Below, in pieces: positions 39,099 to 48,318 of a DNA stretch of 64,000 nt. Numbering within the stretch: the first letter of the stretch is position 1; every line of letters begins with the position of its first letter. Source of the DNA: Dysgonamonadaceae bacterium (GTDB taxonomy: Bacteria > Bacteroidota > Bacteroidia > Bacteroidales > Azobacteroidaceae); the NCBI GenBank assembly GCA_031272075.1, contig JAISUK010000067.1, positions 23,000-86,999 on the forward strand, in the 5' to 3' direction. Under the pieces are notes generated by a model. It ran no database searches. It saw nothing but the letters and a program-made list of their open reading frames with translations, and had not been told where the DNA came from. The translations under genes and the position numbers were made by a program.

Positions 39099-39914
39099 TT
39101 AAATAAAAATGAACGCGCCGTTCTCGTCTTTGAAATAATATTTTCCGCTTTCAGGCTCATATATAAGGTCATAGACCTTTTCAGGCGTCGCTTTGAGGTA
39201 GAAGAGATAGTTGTTATCCGCCTGTCGGTCTAAAGCGTAGTCGGTATGTTTCGTTACCCAGGTGAAAGGATCTGTCATAAAAGCTTTGTATTCGCTGATA
39301 TGGTAAAGCGCTTTCGGGGTAGAAAAGAAGTCCACCGAAGGGTTATGAAGCGACTTTGTGCCGGAAGAGACGAGGAAAAGGTAATGTTTCGTGCGAGAGT
39401 AGACGCCGAGTTCGCCCATCCAATAAATCCACCAGTCGGGCTGTTCGAGGCGGCTGGAGAAGGTTATTTTCGCCGTTGTGAGGTTTGGGAACGACACGCC
39501 GAGATCGTCCGACGCGAGTAGTCGCAATCCAATCGTAAGTGACTGTTCGGTAAGCAGTTCGTCTTTGTTGAAGAGTGTGACCGGCAGCATGAAGACACCC
39601 GAATCGGCGGGCAGTGCGTAGGAAGTCGACAGTGGTGCATAGTGCAGGCCGCTCTGCGCTGAGGTGGCGGTATCTACCACCTCAAGTCGCAGTGATCGAT
39701 CGTGCGATACCCGCTCGCCGGAAAGCTTTACGGGCAATAGTAACGTTACTTCCGTTACATTGAGCGAAGTGTCGGCAAACGAAAAGATGAGACTGTTGTT
39801 GTCATTGACGTCGAAGTAAACATTGTCCTGCGGCGCGTGGTACGTGTCGATGACGTCTTCGCTGCACCCCGCTGCTAGGCAGGCAATAATGGAAAAGAAT
39901 ATATATTTTCTCAT
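39099..39914 (-). CDS. DUF4843 lipoprotein of the SusC/SusD locus
   Basis: A 271-residue lipoprotein (IIACLAAGCSED, Cys ~18). The sequence (QDNVYFDVNDNNSL, VTLLLPVKLSGERVSHDRSL, FNKDELLTEQSLTIGLRL) matches the DUF4843 pattern: beta-sandwich domains akin to Calx-beta/cadherin-like folds found next to SusD. Function is not known; it is likely part of the outer-membrane complex or a surface glycan/peptide binder. It starts 11 bases after the SusD stop and ends 22 bases before the PKD-like gene. Confidence 0.83.
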   Translation of the reverse strand: MRKYIFFSIIACLAAGCSEDVIDTYHAPQDNVYFDVNDNNSLIFSFADTSLNVTEVTLLLPVKLSGERVSHDRSLRLEVVDTATSAQSGLHYAPLSTSYALPADSGVFMLPVTLFNKDELLTEQSLTIGLRLLASDDLGVSFPNLTTAKITFSSRLEQPDWWIYWMGELGVYSRTKHYLFLVSSGTKSLHNPSVDFFSTPKALYHISEYKAFMTDPFTWVTKHTDYALDRQADNNYLFYLKATPEKVYDLIYEPESGKYYFKDENGAFIFI

Positions 39915-39925
39915 GATAATTGTTT

Positions 39926-41383
39926 TTAGCGATTTCCAAATTCTATTTCTGCATCGGGCAGCGGCACGGGGGCAATGACCGAAGGCAGGTAAGGCGCTCC
40001 GTTCTCGGCGACGATATTCCTTCCAAGGCGTTTGTAGGCATAGAACGACTGCCCTTCGGCGTAGGTCTCCTTGCGGTATTCGCGTAGCAGTTCGTCGACA
40101 AAGTTGCAGTCTTTGTCGAGCGCTACGCGAATGCCGCGATGTGTGCGCACTTCGTTGAGCAGCGTTGCCGCGGCAGCAGGGTCGGAATTATAAACCGCTT
40201 CAGCTGCAATGTAATACATTTCGCTCAGGCGAATGGCGGGGATGATCAGGTAGTGACGATTACCGACCTCTTCGCTGTTGCGTAAGTACTTGATTATCTG
40301 ACGGTCGTTTGAGGTCTGAAAGAACCAGCCCTTGAAGCGAATGTCGTCTGCACCCGCCAAAGCCGTTTCGTATATCGAAGCAGCGTGGTCGCCATGGATA
40401 AAATAGCCGGTTACGGTGTTCTCATAGCGTGCTTCCATGTCGGTAATGCGGTTCTCGGCATACCATCCGAAGATGATCTCGGTATACATCAGCCGGTCTC
40501 GTGTCTGCTCGGCGGCGAGAAAGTCGTCCACGTTCACCCATGGAAATTTCTGTGCCTCAATGACTTCGCGTGCCATGGCGTAGGCTTCCGACGTATTCCC
40601 GGTGTAGAGGTATGCGCGTGCGAGGGTGGCGCAGACGGCGTAGTAGTTCAGCCGATGCCGACGGTTCTGCAAGAAGAGGTTCGTGTTGCTCATTTCCGTC
40701 GAAACGGTCTCAGCATCGGTATTGTATCCGACAACGTAGTCGTCCGAAAGGATGGGATCGGCAGTGGCAAGCAGCGCACGTGCAGCTTTCAGGTCGTCGG
40801 TAACACGACCGACAACTTCTTGTACGGTTGAGAGTGCGGTAACCTTGTTGCTGTATGTCGTTACGTAGGGGATGGCTTCCGTAGAAGCGCCTGTAGCATA
40901 AGGAAGTGCGAAGTAACGCAACAGGTCGAAGTGGATGTATGCACGAAGTGCAAGCGCTTCACCCTTAACGAGTTCGTACATCCCTGCGTGAAAGACGTCT
41001 TGATGGGCGTCGATATTTTCGAGGATCAGGTTGGCGTTCACTATCGCATTGTAGCCGATGCTCCATATCTGCTCGTTGCGCCAACGCAGGGTAGCGTCGG
41101 TGAAGTCGAACGTCGATGTTTTCTGATAGTTCGTATAGTCTTGAACGTTGAACGAATAGTTTTGCGCCATCACGTCCAGTATTTCCACAGAGAACAGTCC
41201 GCCGTAGAAATAATTGTCGTTACATCTGGTATATACGCCGTTGATGGCTTCAAAGAAACCCTCTTCCGTACTGAAGAGTTCTTCGGCGCTGACGCTCGCT
41301 TCGGGCTGTACATCAAGCCAGTCGTTACACGAGCATATTATCAAAGGAATAAGAAATAATAACCGTTTCATTTTTGTAATCAT
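39926..41383 (-). CDS. RagB/SusD family nutrient-binding lipoprotein
   Basis: A 485-residue lipoprotein (LIPLIICSCNDWLDVQPEA; Cys ~18). SusD landmarks include the N-terminal DWLDVQPE, the TPR helices (ALALRAYIHFDLLRYFALPY) and the C-terminal KETYAEGQSFYAYKRLGRN. SusD proteins cap the SusC barrel and capture ligand at the cell surface. Either the first ATG or the one at 41371 (MKRLLF) may be used. It starts immediately after the SusC stop, so the two are translated together. Confidence 0.94.
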   Translation of the reverse strand: MITKMKRLLFLIPLIICSCNDWLDVQPEASVSAEELFSTEEGFFEAINGVYTRCNDNYFYGGLFSVEILDVMAQNYSFNVQDYTNYQKTSTFDFTDATLRWRNEQIWSIGYNAIVNANLILENIDAHQDVFHAGMYELVKGEALALRAYIHFDLLRYFALPYATGASTEAIPYVTTYSNKVTALSTVQEVVGRVTDDLKAARALLATADPILSDDYVVGYNTDAETVSTEMSNTNLFLQNRRHRLNYYAVCATLARAYLYTGNTSEAYAMAREVIEAQKFPWVNVDDFLAAEQTRDRLMYTEIIFGWYAENRITDMEARYENTVTGYFIHGDHAASIYETALAGADDIRFKGWFFQTSNDRQIIKYLRNSEEVGNRHYLIIPAIRLSEMYYIAAEAVYNSDPAAAATLLNEVRTHRGIRVALDKDCNFVDELLREYRKETYAEGQSFYAYKRLGRNIVAENGAPYLPSVIAPVPLPDAEIEFGNR

Positions 41384-44300
41384 TTAAAATATTGCCTGTA
41401 ATGAGAAGGTACAACTGCGGGCGAATGGGTAGTCGATGCCTCTTTCGATGACGATGGATGAGGTTTGCCATAAGTCGTTGGCAGTAATTGTGGTGCGCAG
41501 AAAACTGAGTCCGGCCTTCTTAAGCCATGCCTGTTTCCAATCGTACGAGAGCGACACGGAACGCAGGTCAATCAGATTGTCGCGCTGGATAAAGCGATCT
41601 GTGACGCGTGTAACCGATTTGTCGCGAATGTTTTTGTACAGCGCCACATCGCCGGGAGCTTTCCAACGGTCGTTCAAGGCGCGGCTATCGACATTGAATC
41701 GCGGGTCGGCGTTTTCAATCTTATCCACAAGCGTCTGGTTATATTCGTAACCGCCTCCGCGTGTGTAGAAAGCAATATCGAGAAGCCATCCGCGCCAATA
41801 GAGGTCGGTTCGGAAGTGGCCATCAATCTTTGGCGTGGCGTCACAGATAGGTACAATGTCTGATACAGACCACTCGTAGGTCGTAGAGCCGTCTTTCTTG
41901 ACAAAAATCTCCTGTCCGTTTTCGGGATCGATGCCCAACGAGCGTACGGCGTAGATGGTGTTGACCGATTGCCCTTCGCTGTAGCGCAATAGCGGTACGC
42001 TCGCAAGCGAGTTGTCGGCGTCCTGCTGTATCGCGTCGGCTTTGTCGTTGAGTTCTTTCAGACTGTTGGAAATCTTCAGCAAACGGTTGCGGTTATGCGA
42101 CATGTTGCCGCTCACCGTCCAGTTCCAGTCTTTGTTTTTCAGCAATGTGAAGCGGAAAGAACCTTCAAAGCCACGATTTTCAATGTTACCGAGATTGTCA
42201 CGATAGGAACTGAAACCCGTCGAAGGCGGCAGGGTAATATCTGTGAGCATGTCCTTTGTCAGACGGTTGTAATAGCGCGCCGACAGATAGACGAGGTCGT
42301 TGAAGAGTCCCAAATCAACTCCGATGTCGAAATTCTGCGTCCGTTGCCAGCGCAGATTGCTGTTGCCATACTGCGATACGATCACGCCGACGCCGGTAGA
42401 ATACCAGTTATTCTTGTTATATTCATACAAAGTGTTGGTCATGAACGGGCTAAACGACACCGAACCGGTGAGTCCCGTGTTCGCCTTCAGGCGCAACTGA
42501 CTAAAAACATTCCTATTTTTCAGAAACTCCTCATTATGAAGATTCCATCCGATGCCTGCTGCCCAGAACGGAGCAATCTTGTTGTCGGATCCGAATTTCG
42601 ATGAACCGTCGGCACGAAACGAAGCGTCGAGCAGGTAACGATCGTTGAATGAGTAGTTGAGACTCAAAAATGAGCCGAAAAGTCGTTCAATGCTGACTGA
42701 CGACGAGGGAGAGCCGCCTTCGGCATACGAGCGAGCGAACCCGATGTCGGTGAAGCGGTCGTTGGTGAAGCCGATGGCACTGAATGACTTATAATCGCTG
42801 TCGCCCGTGCGGACGTTGGCGCCCAGTGCAAAATTGACGAAGTGTGCTTGCAACTGAAAATTGTAAGTGAGTGTAAGGTTGCCGTCGAGCCATGTTTCTT
42901 CCTGCGAACCGAAAGTGTAACTGCCGCGTTTGGCGACATCCGCCACCGAGTAGTAGAAGAAACTGTTGGCATTGGGAGAGGTGAAGCGGTCACTGGTGGT
43001 ACTTTTCTGCAAAAGGCTGAAAACGCCGCGTAGACGCAGGTTTTGCATGATGTTCCACTCGGCAGTGAAGGCGTCATTTATCTCCGTATAGCGCGAGGCG
43101 GCAAAACTGTTCAGCGTAGCGTTGTACAACGGGTTGAGAACTATCAAGTTGGCGATGCTGTTGCCCGCCCCGCTGCGGTCGGTCCAGGTGTCGATCTGTT
43201 GCACTATTTCGCCTTTCTCATCGGTCTTCGGATAGTATGGGTTCATCTGCACATACTCCGAGAACGATCCGTAAGGCGTTTCGTCGCTGCGAACTTTCGT
43301 GACAGAGAGCGCATTTTTGAACGTCAGGCGGTCGTTGTTGCGGTATTGTAGATCAACGCCCAGCCCGTATCGGGTGCGTCCGGAGGCTTTCATCACGCCG
43401 GGCGAGGTCTGATACAGGCCATTGATGCCATATCGAAGCGTTTCCGAGCCGCCTTCGATATACAGAGAATGTTTGTTGCCGAAAGCGTTACGCACCGGCT
43501 GAGCCAGCCAGTCGGTGTTGACACCGCTCACGACATTATATAATTTGCTGTAATACAGCTCTTCCTGATCTTGAAGCGACATTCCTTCCGTTTCATAGAC
43601 GCCTGCAAGACGCTCATATTCTAACTTGTTGGCGGCATCAAGCACGTCGTAGGAAGTCAGGTCAGGAAAACTTGCCGTCAGTTCGTAGTTATACGACACG
43701 CGGATTTTACCTTCTTCGGGTGCGATGGTCGTTATTACCAATACACCATTCGATGCCCGCGAGCCGTAGATAGCCGTCGCTGCTGCGTCTTTGAGCAGTG
43801 TGACGGTGGCTATCCGGTTCACGTCGAGGTCGTATATCTTTTCTATTCCGACTTCAAACCCGTCTAAGATGAACGTCGGCATATTCATGCTGCTCGCGAT
43901 GTTGTCGCGTCGCAGCACATCTGTGCTCGCGTTTGTCGGTAATGAGGATACCCCGCGAACATTGATATTCGGCAAGCGGTTCGGGTCGCTGCCCGCAAGG
44001 TTGTCGGTCAGCAACTTAAACGAACTGTCGAAAGTCTCAAAACTTTTCAGCAAGTTTGTAGGATTGATGCGCTTGAGGTCTTCTCCGGAAACAGTTACCG
44101 CAGAGCCGGTGAAATTGTTTTTCGAGAGGTTGAAATAGCCCAAAACCACGACCTCATCCACCGAGCCCGCCTGTTCATGGAGCACGATGGGTGTCGGCAA
44201 TGCCGAAATAGGGTATGCGGCAGATTCAAAACCGATACATGAAAACAGCAATGTGGCATTTTCGTCCGCCGTCAACTGAAATTCACCATTGTTGTCGGTG

Positions 44301-44776
44301 ATCACACCCAACTGAGTGCCCTTGATGATGACCGTCACTCCTGCCAGCGGCGCTCCTTCCGGGTCTACTACCCGGCCAGCAACTTGCTCGGGTTTTTTGT
44401 ACGTTTCCACATTCGTTCCTGAGCGCGGTCCCGGACGTGGTGTGATGATGATTTCATTGCCTCGCTTAGAGTACTGGAGCCGTGTGTTGGAGAGGCAAGC
44501 GGCAACCGCTTCTTCTACGGTCGCCTCTTTCAGTGAGAGCGTGACGCGCTTCTGCTCTTTTTGCACTTCTTCGTTTTTGAACATGATCAGGCTGCCGCAC
44601 TGCTTGTTAATCTTGCGCAAGGCTTCCAACATCGAATCGTTTTCCAGATTGATGGTAATTTTAGGCGATGGCGTCTGTTCTGCCGCTTTTGCGATAGGTG
44701 TTGCAAACAGCAAGATAAGCCCTATCGCACCAATCAAGCATCGCCATTTTACGTGTTGTTTTCGTTTTTTGTTCAT
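41384..44776 (-). CDS. SusC/RagA TonB-linked outer membrane protein with STN signalling domain
   Basis: A 1130-residue receptor. Signal peptide (~1-32), a secretin/TonB STN domain (~40-112, KITINLENDSMLEALRKI), a carboxypeptidase-regulatory-like domain (~131-205, AGRVVDPEGAPLAGVTVIIK), then the plug (VDEVVVLGYFNLSKNNFTGS; TVLLKDAAATAIYGSRASNG, ~330) and the beta-barrel. The STN domain marks it as a signal-transducing receptor that can talk to the FecR anti-sigma factor encoded just upstream. Forms the transport pair with SusD. The ligand is not given by context because no hydrolase or protease is encoded alongside. Confidence 0.95.
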   Translation of the reverse strand: MNKKRKQHVKWRCLIGAIGLILLFATPIAKAAEQTPSPKITINLENDSMLEALRKINKQCGSLIMFKNEEVQKEQKRVTLSLKEATVEEAVAACLSNTRLQYSKRGNEIIITPRPGPRSGTNVETYKKPEQVAGRVVDPEGAPLAGVTVIIKGTQLGVITDNNGEFQLTADENATLLFSCIGFESAAYPISALPTPIVLHEQAGSVDEVVVLGYFNLSKNNFTGSAVTVSGEDLKRINPTNLLKSFETFDSSFKLLTDNLAGSDPNRLPNINVRGVSSLPTNASTDVLRRDNIASSMNMPTFILDGFEVGIEKIYDLDVNRIATVTLLKDAAATAIYGSRASNGVLVITTIAPEEGKIRVSYNYELTASFPDLTSYDVLDAANKLEYERLAGVYETEGMSLQDQEELYYSKLYNVVSGVNTDWLAQPVRNAFGNKHSLYIEGGSETLRYGINGLYQTSPGVMKASGRTRYGLGVDLQYRNNDRLTFKNALSVTKVRSDETPYGSFSEYVQMNPYYPKTDEKGEIVQQIDTWTDRSGAGNSIANLIVLNPLYNATLNSFAASRYTEINDAFTAEWNIMQNLRLRGVFSLLQKSTTSDRFTSPNANSFFYYSVADVAKRGSYTFGSQEETWLDGNLTLTYNFQLQAHFVNFALGANVRTGDSDYKSFSAIGFTNDRFTDIGFARSYAEGGSPSSSVSIERLFGSFLSLNYSFNDRYLLDASFRADGSSKFGSDNKIAPFWAAGIGWNLHNEEFLKNRNVFSQLRLKANTGLTGSVSFSPFMTNTLYEYNKNNWYSTGVGVIVSQYGNSNLRWQRTQNFDIGVDLGLFNDLVYLSARYYNRLTKDMLTDITLPPSTGFSSYRDNLGNIENRGFEGSFRFTLLKNKDWNWTVSGNMSHNRNRLLKISNSLKELNDKADAIQQDADNSLASVPLLRYSEGQSVNTIYAVRSLGIDPENGQEIFVKKDGSTTYEWSVSDIVPICDATPKIDGHFRTDLYWRGWLLDIAFYTRGGGYEYNQTLVDKIENADPRFNVDSRALNDRWKAPGDVALYKNIRDKSVTRVTDRFIQRDNLIDLRSVSLSYDWKQAWLKKAGLSFLRTTITANDLWQTSSIVIERGIDYPFARSCTFSLQAIF

Positions 44777-44810
44777 TGCTTTTTATCGGATTACATTAGT
44801 TTGTTCATTT

Positions 44811-46013
44811 TTATTCCAGAAAAACTTGATCTCCTTCCAATCGGAATCTTGGTCCTCCGGTCAACGTGATTCTTTCCAGTATCTCTTGCAGAGTCAGGTA
44901 TTTGTTGAGTCGTCCGTTGAAAGTATGGCCATTGCTGACCACGTCGTTGGTAACAAATTTCACATCATACCAACGTGCGAGTGTGCGCACCACCGTTTGG
45001 AGGTCTTCGTCGTGAAAGATAAAATATCCTGATTTCCATGCCATTACCGCTTCGATATCGGCTTGTTTTACTTCCACTTTCTCTTGCTTTCGATCGAGGA
45101 TGGCGGTCAGTCCGGGATTTAATTCCAGCGTTTTATCGGATACATTGATGGACACTTTGCCTGTGAGCAATGTCGTCTGCACAGTCGGTTCGTCGTTGTA
45201 GGCTTTGATATTGAACGATGTGCCAAGTACTTCAATCGCCATTTCATTTGTTTCGACTGTGAATGGTCGGCGCTTGTCGGGGGCGATTTCGAAATAGGCT
45301 TCGCCTGTGAGGATCACTTTCCGTTTTTCTTTGGAAAACTTAACGGGAAAATCCAGCCTGCTGTTGGCATTGAGCCAGACTTTGGAGTTATCGGAGAGGA
45401 CAAACAGCGTTTCGCCGCCGATGCCGGTCACAATGGAGTGCATGACTGTATCCATACTGCTGGTTGAGGTATTTTTCGTTTCATCGAGGGTCAGGAACAA
45501 ACCGTTGTTGTTACGTGAGATCGCGCCGCTTCCTGCCTTGATTGTTTCCGGCGCATCGTAGCCGAGGCTGATTTCTTTGCCGTCAGGCGTAATCAGCTTC
45601 ACTTTCGACGAAGCAATCCGTGCTGCTTCGGGAAGGTCGGTGTACTCAATTTGCCGGTTCAGCAGCAAAAATGCAGAAATCGACAATCCGACCAGCAAGC
45701 AGGCGGCAACAGCATAATGCAGAAAGCGTTGGAGGGGAATTATCCTTGTTTCTTTGTGTTGGACATTCCCTGCGGCAATCCGTGCTTGTATTTTTCGAAT
45801 CGCCTGTTCCACGTATTCGTTTTCTTTATCGGAATCGTTTGAAACAAGCAAGTCATGCTTTTCCGATATGCGGTTGTAAAGCATCCGGTTGTCATTGTTT
45901 TCAGACAGCCAGTAATCCAATTCCGTCTGCTGTGCATCGGTAATCGCACCGGTCAATGATGCGACAATCAGATTGGCAATTTTTATTTCTTCAGAATATT
46001 CCATATTTTTCAA
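44811..46013 (-). CDS. FecR-family anti-sigma factor
   Basis: A 400-residue single-pass protein. Cytoplasmic N-terminal ~95 residues (sigma-binding), one transmembrane helix (~100-118, YAVAACLLVGLSISAFLLL), periplasmic FecR domain (~190-290, VWLNANSRLDFPVKFSKEKR) and a C-terminal DUF4974-like domain (~325-398, GYFIFHDEDLQTVVRTLARW). It should hold the ECF sigma factor until the STN domain of SusC signals. It precedes SusC by 34 bases. Start could be this ATG or M4. Confidence 0.93.
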   Translation of the reverse strand: MKNMEYSEEIKIANLIVASLTGAITDAQQTELDYWLSENNDNRMLYNRISEKHDLLVSNDSDKENEYVEQAIRKIQARIAAGNVQHKETRIIPLQRFLHYAVAACLLVGLSISAFLLLNRQIEYTDLPEAARIASSKVKLITPDGKEISLGYDAPETIKAGSGAISRNNNGLFLTLDETKNTSTSSMDTVMHSIVTGIGGETLFVLSDNSKVWLNANSRLDFPVKFSKEKRKVILTGEAYFEIAPDKRRPFTVETNEMAIEVLGTSFNIKAYNDEPTVQTTLLTGKVSINVSDKTLELNPGLTAILDRKQEKVEVKQADIEAVMAWKSGYFIFHDEDLQTVVRTLARWYDVKFVTNDVVSNGHTFNGRLNKYLTLQEILERITLTGGPRFRLEGDQVFLE

Positions 46014-46031
46014 TGTTCTATATATTAGACA

Positions 46032-46051
46032 CTACTTTCTTTAAAAAGTAG
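46032..46051. promoter_or_regulatory. Small inverted repeat between the divergent FecR and sigma genes
   Basis: CTACTTT (46032-46038) and AAAGTAG (46045-46051) form a 7-base dyad with a 6-base centre in the 126-base region shared by the two divergent genes. On the minus strand it overlaps a TACTTTTT element close to a -7 box. A possible operator or weak promoter part. Confidence 0.35.
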
Positions 46052-46092
46052 GTAAAAAATCGAGGAAAAAATGATTTATTAATAATTCTATC

Positions 46093-46100
46093 TATTTTTG
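46093..46100 (+). promoter_or_regulatory. Candidate -7 box for the ECF sigma gene
   Basis: TATTTTTG fits TAnnTTTG, 40 bases before the ATG at 46140. No TTTG -33 box, so strength is uncertain. Confidence 0.4.
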
Positions 46101-46139
46101 TATCGTAAAATCACCCACAACCGGGAAAATCATGGACGT

Positions 46140-46682
46140 ATGAAACTGCAATACGACTCGGAAAAATTTAACGCCCTCATACGAAGATATTATTTCTCGC
46201 TAGTCAATTTCGCGGACAATATCGTGAAAAGCCGTGAGGATGCGGAAGATATTGTTCAGAACCTGTTTGTGAAAATATGGGAAGAACAGAGTTTGCCCGA
46301 CAATGAAAAAGCGGTCGGGAGTTATCTGTATGCGAGTGTCAAAAATCTGTCACTTAATTGTTTGCGTGACAATGAACGCCTGAAACTACATCACTCCCAA
46401 TTCGTAATGGAAATAGCAGGAGAAAAATCGCTCAGGGAAAAGGTGATTGAAGAGGAATCCTACCGACTGCTTCGCGGCGCCATCCGGCAATTACCCGAAC
46501 GCTCGGCATTGCTGATGACGCTTACACTTCAAGGCCTCTCGCAGGAAGAAATCGGCAAACGTATGGATATTTCACTCAGCAGCGTGAAGTCGATGAAAGC
46601 TTATGCCATCCAAAAACTCCGAAAAGTATTGGATCCGAAAACCTTCCTTTTCTTATTGATGCTGCTGGCGGAGAATTATTGA
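46140..46682 (+). CDS. ECF RNA polymerase sigma factor
   Basis: A 180-residue sigma-70 family protein. Region 2 (YYFSLVNFADNIVKSREDAE, then DIVQNLFVKIWEE) and region 4 (LQGLSQEEIGKRMDISLSSV, helix-turn-helix, then KSMKAYAIQKLRK) are clear. No regions 1 or 3, as expected for ECF. I chose the ATG at 46140; a longer non-ATG reading is not needed. It is head-to-head with the FecR gene rather than upstream of it in the same direction, which is the more common order in Bacteroidota SusCD loci. Its 3' end overlaps the convergent ADH gene by 7 bases. Confidence 0.94.
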   Translation: MKLQYDSEKFNALIRRYYFSLVNFADNIVKSREDAEDIVQNLFVKIWEEQSLPDNEKAVGSYLYASVKNLSLNCLRDNERLKLHHSQFVMEIAGEKSLREKVIEEESYRLLRGAIRQLPERSALLMTLTLQGLSQEEIGKRMDISLSSVKSMKAYAIQKLRKVLDPKTFLFLLMLLAENY

Positions 46683-47842
46683 AATTTCTTTCTTATCAAT
46701 TCGTGAACCAATTGCCGGTCGATGGCGATCACGTTGTTTTTCATTTTAGGATCGTCCAGCGTTTTGTCAAACAAGCCGCCGATTTCTTCTTCACGCAGTG
46801 CGACATTCAGATCGTTGAAGGTAAAAGGCATACCTAAATTCCGTTTGAGGGAAATGATTTTGTCCAGCAACATCGCGATGAGTGTGTCTTCATCGTGTTT
46901 CCCATAAAGAATTTCGGCAATCTTCGACAGTTGTTGTTTTGTCTTTTTGTCCTTACAGTTCAGCCGGAAAATATCTTCCAGCATAAAAGCGCAAGCAACA
47001 CCGTGAGGAATATGCCATTCTTCCGAAAAAACGAATGAAAGGGCGTGTACGGCAGCGGTGCCGGTGATGCAAAAAGCGGTACCGGCCATGCATGCGCCTT
47101 CAAGCATTTCCGGGAGGCCTTCTTGAGCGCCAGAGATGGAACTGTTGTAGGCCGTTTCCATCCATTTCAAGATATGCACAGCGCTTTCGATCGCCGCACG
47201 GTCGGAGATGGGTGTGGCATTCCGATTCCAGAGCGTTTCCAAGGTATGCGAAAGCGCATCAAAAGCAGTAGCGGCGGTGAGGGCAGGCGGCATTCGCAAC
47301 ACATATTCGTTGACCAATACCGCGGCATCCGGGATCAGGAGTGGGTGCATGAGCGTCTGTTTTCTTCCGTTGCGATCGGTAAACACGCCGACTTTGGTCA
47401 CTTCCGAGCCGGTGCCTGCCGTTGTTGGAATTAAGATCAAAGCGATATCCCGCTTTTCGATTGCCCGAACCGGTTTTGCGCCGAAATATTCTTCCAGGTC
47501 TCCTCCATTGCTTAAGATGACGGCGACACCTTTGGCCGAGTCCATGGCACTGCCGCCTCCAATGCCGATGAGGACGTTGACAGGCTTCTTTTTCAATTCG
47601 TCACACATCTCCATGACATCCTTGACTTTAGGATCGGGAGCCACCTTGTTGAGCACTTCCGCGGGACGGATTTTTCGGAGTTCATCCAGCATTTTATCAC
47701 GCGCAGGGAACGGATTATGACCGGTAATGATGGCCGGACATGCTGCTTCTCCACCATAATAAAATATCAGTTTATCCAAATCCTTGGCCGTCAGCCGATC
47801 GGTTTTAATGATTTTCGTACTTGTAATAATTTGTTCAAACAT
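46676..47842 (-). CDS. Iron-containing alcohol dehydrogenase
   Basis: A 388-residue NAD(P)-dependent enzyme of the Fe-ADH family. NAD-binding GIGGGSAMDSAKG (~90-103), TTAGTGSEVT (~140), the metal-ligand regions FDALSHTLETLW (~195) and EEWHIPHGVACAFML (~270) are present. Family members interconvert aldehydes or ketones with alcohols, including lactaldehyde and butanol; the specific substrate is not shown. It follows a small membrane protein gene by 17 bases and overlaps the sigma gene's 3' end by 7. Confidence 0.93.
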   Translation of the reverse strand: MFEQIITSTKIIKTDRLTAKDLDKLIFYYGGEAACPAIITGHNPFPARDKMLDELRKIRPAEVLNKVAPDPKVKDVMEMCDELKKKPVNVLIGIGGGSAMDSAKGVAVILSNGGDLEEYFGAKPVRAIEKRDIALILIPTTAGTGSEVTKVGVFTDRNGRKQTLMHPLLIPDAAVLVNEYVLRMPPALTAATAFDALSHTLETLWNRNATPISDRAAIESAVHILKWMETAYNSSISGAQEGLPEMLEGACMAGTAFCITGTAAVHALSFVFSEEWHIPHGVACAFMLEDIFRLNCKDKKTKQQLSKIAEILYGKHDEDTLIAMLLDKIISLKRNLGMPFTFNDLNVALREEEIGGLFDKTLDDPKMKNNVIAIDRQLVHELIRKKFQ

Positions 47843-47859
47843 CGTGTCAAATATTTAGA

Positions 47860-48105
47860 TTAATGGACATACAAATCAGGGACAACAAATAGATCTGGAC
47901 TAATGCCCCATTGTAATTTTTCAATGATTTTCAGGGAATCGATTTCTTTTCTTAATTTGTCTCGCTTGATTTGGATGTCAGCCAGCTCTTTGGCTAAATC
48001 CTCAATATCATGCGGCTTTCGATGTATTAAGACGATAAATATGGCTATCAGCACAATAGACACCCAAATCAACTGCTTTAGGGATACAGGTCGAAAAGCG
48101 CACAT
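47860..48105 (-). CDS. Small single-pass membrane protein with coiled coil
   Basis: An 81-residue protein: one N-terminal transmembrane helix (LKQLIWVSIVLIAIFIVL, ~9-26) followed by a charged heptad-like helix (IEDLAKELADIQIKRDKL, then RKEIDSLKIIEKL). This layout is like FtsB/FtsL-type or other small bitopic proteins, but length and sequence do not allow assignment. It precedes the Fe-ADH gene by 17 bases on the same strand. Hypothetical; coding status is supported by the ordered domain layout and lack of overlap. Confidence 0.6.
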   Translation of the reverse strand: MCAFRPVSLKQLIWVSIVLIAIFIVLIHRKPHDIEDLAKELADIQIKRDKLRKEIDSLKIIEKLQWGISPDLFVVPDLYVH

Positions 48106-48230
48106 ATTATTTTATCAAATTATTAAGAATAAAATCCGAGGTAAAGGTATGAAATTATTTGATAGCAGATACGACAAATAAAAAAAATATTGATATCAAT
48201 CTCATTATCAACTGATTGTTGTGTATTTTC

Positions 48231-48271
48231 TGCCAAAATGACATAAAACGCAGGCTTGGCAAGCAGTTTGT
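48231..48271 (+). promoter_or_regulatory. Candidate sigma-54-like promoter and dyad upstream of clpB
   Basis: TTGGCA-AG-CAGT-TTGT (48256-48271) resembles the sigma-54 -24/-12 consensus TTGGCAcg-N4-TTGC with the correct spacing, differing at the last C. An inverted repeat TGCCAA (48231-48236) / TTGGCA (48256-48261) overlaps it. Either feature could be the control element; no TAnnTTTG box is present. It lies about 48 bases before the clpB ATG. Confidence 0.35.
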
Positions 48272-48318
48272 TGTGGTTTTGGTAAATAACAAAATTAATA
48301 ATTAAGGAAATACAAACA

